The position numbers were made by a program, and so were the translations under genes. A stretch of 12,715 bases of DNA from Candidatus Dormiibacterota bacterium (GTDB lineage Bacteria > Chloroflexota > Dormibacteria > UBA8260 > Bog-877). The DNA lies in NCBI GenBank assembly GCA_003133485.1, contig PKXR01000106.1, forward strand, positions 1,435-14,149, in the 5' to 3' direction. Every line of letters starts with the position of its first letter. The first letter of the stretch is position 1. The notes beneath the pieces were generated by a model. The model saw only the letters and a program-made list of their open reading frames with translations, was not told the DNA's origin and did no database searches. Below, piece by piece: positions 12,037-12,715 of the stretch.

Positions 12037-12715
12037 TTAGGGCGCTACCAGCGCGTCAAGTGCCGCGATAACGACGTCAACCGCGCTTGGCTCCGCGAGC
12101 AGTGGTCCGGCCGGGATGGACGGCCGGGCCACCCACTTCTTGGCCTCCAGTTGAGAGTAGAGCGGGGCTACCCCGGGCAGGGGCCTCATCGCGGCGGCGA
12201 GCGACGAAAGGCGCGCTTCGGGGACATTGTAAAATGCGATCCATTCGAAATTGATCGCGAACACAGTCACAGCCGGGTCCGTGTAGATGCTCCACACGGA
12301 AACCGGCTGACCTTGGACGAGACACCGCGCGGTCACCGACGGGTACCTCTTCCCTCTGCCCCAGTTGAAATGGCCGCCCTCCACTCCCGTGCTCGGGCCC
12401 CCGATGGCCGGGTAGCTCTTCGTGTGTTCGTAGATCCGCCGAAGGGCGTCAGCGATGGGCGGGTCACAGTACTCGTGGATGGCCCGTAGAAAGTCAGCTT
12501 CCGTAGATTGGTTGGTCGTCTGGCGCACCTTCTCGCGCACGGCCTCGTCACCGTAGAGGGCCGGCACGAGCACTTCGACGTCACCGTCGCGGACGTAGGA
12601 AAGGGCGAGGGCCAGGATGTCCAGCGAGGGCAACGTGTGGGAGTTCACGAATTCAACGGTTCGTCGCAGCTCGTCGGTGATCTCGTCGACGGCGATGACC
12701 ATCGACAGGTTGCCT
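12037..12715 (-). CDS. Uncharacterised protein, 5' end outside window
   Basis: The frame stays open to the window edge on the minus strand. An ATG at 12702 exists, but it has no ribosome site and VIAVDEITDELRRTVEFVNS looks like the interior of a longer protein, so the true start probably lies outside. The N-terminal part seen continues with LPSLDILALALSYVRDGDVE and VLVPALYGDE. It resembles a family of bacterial uncharacterised proteins in which this strand often reads L-A-[LV]-E-[VIL] with a Glu that could belong to a nuclease-like core; here the Glu position reads Ala (LALAL). The C-terminal part (GRGKRYPSVTARCLV to the end) has a Trp-rich beta pattern and ends in a helix, VDVVIAALDALVAP. 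It converges on the gene at 11221 with a 183-base gap that holds no recognisable gene. Function unknown. Confidence 0.75.
   Translation of the reverse strand, partial: GNLSMVIAVDEITDELRRTVEFVNSHTLPSLDILALALSYVRDGDVEVLVPALYGDEAVREKVRQTTNQSTEADFLRAIHEYCDPPIADALRRIYEHTKSYPAIGGPSTGVEGGHFNWGRGKRYPSVTARCLVQGQPVSVWSIYTDPAVTVFAINFEWIAFYNVPEARLSSLAAAMRPLPGVAPLYSQLEAKKWVARPSIPAGPLLAEPSAVDVVIAALDALVAP

Noticed and set aside
1..12715. CRISPR array, tRNA, rRNA, insertion sequence
   Set aside because: I saw no regularly spaced repeats, no tRNA-like arms with a T-loop, no rRNA segments and no transposase motifs.

Overview
The window looks like a chromosomal stretch from a high-GC actinobacterium, possibly of the Acidimicrobiia type (lineage is inference). 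The reasons are very high GC in the left flank (45 of 60 bases are G or C in 1381-1440), GTG and TTG starts, a toxin-antitoxin promoter that looks leaderless, a secreted-type protein with C-x5-CWAVG repeats, and an RNA element that matches the SAM-IV riboswitch class known from Actinobacteria.

Layout. (1) 1-2452 is ordinary flank: the 3' end of a repeat protein, a convergent M55 D-aminopeptidase, and a Phd/VapC-type toxin-antitoxin pair with repeated operator sites. (2) 2453-3298 has no convincing gene but is unusually rich in inverted repeats, including a 35-bp near-perfect palindrome, and looks like an island boundary. (3) 3299-10174 is a defence island with clearly lower GC (28 of 60 in 4321-4380). 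It holds an ASCH-domain gene and then a four-frame operon: a type III methyltransferase (Mod), a type III restriction helicase-nuclease (Res), a 59-residue ORF, and an ABC-type ATPase fused to a TOPRIM/DUF4435-like domain. Every junction in the operon overlaps, by 17, 4 and 16 bases. (4) 10175-12715 is a mosaic right flank: a possible small gene, an uncharacterised gene, a decayed second ASCH gene with intact start signals, a SAM-IV-like riboswitch upstream of a gene that does not look like methionine metabolism, and a partial uncharacterised gene.

How the parts may work together. Mod and Res should form an ATP-dependent, SAM-using type III restriction-modification complex. The ATPase-TOPRIM protein has the domain pair of the PARIS (AriA/AriB) and OLD families, and its coupling to res suggests a backup effector that acts when restriction is blocked or fails. 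The 59-residue ORF resembles the start of a KAP-type NTPase and may be the scar of a replaced partner. Downstream, the riboswitch would turn its gene on when SAM falls. SAM is the Mod cofactor and a known target of some phage anti-restriction enzymes, so a link is conceivable but unproven.
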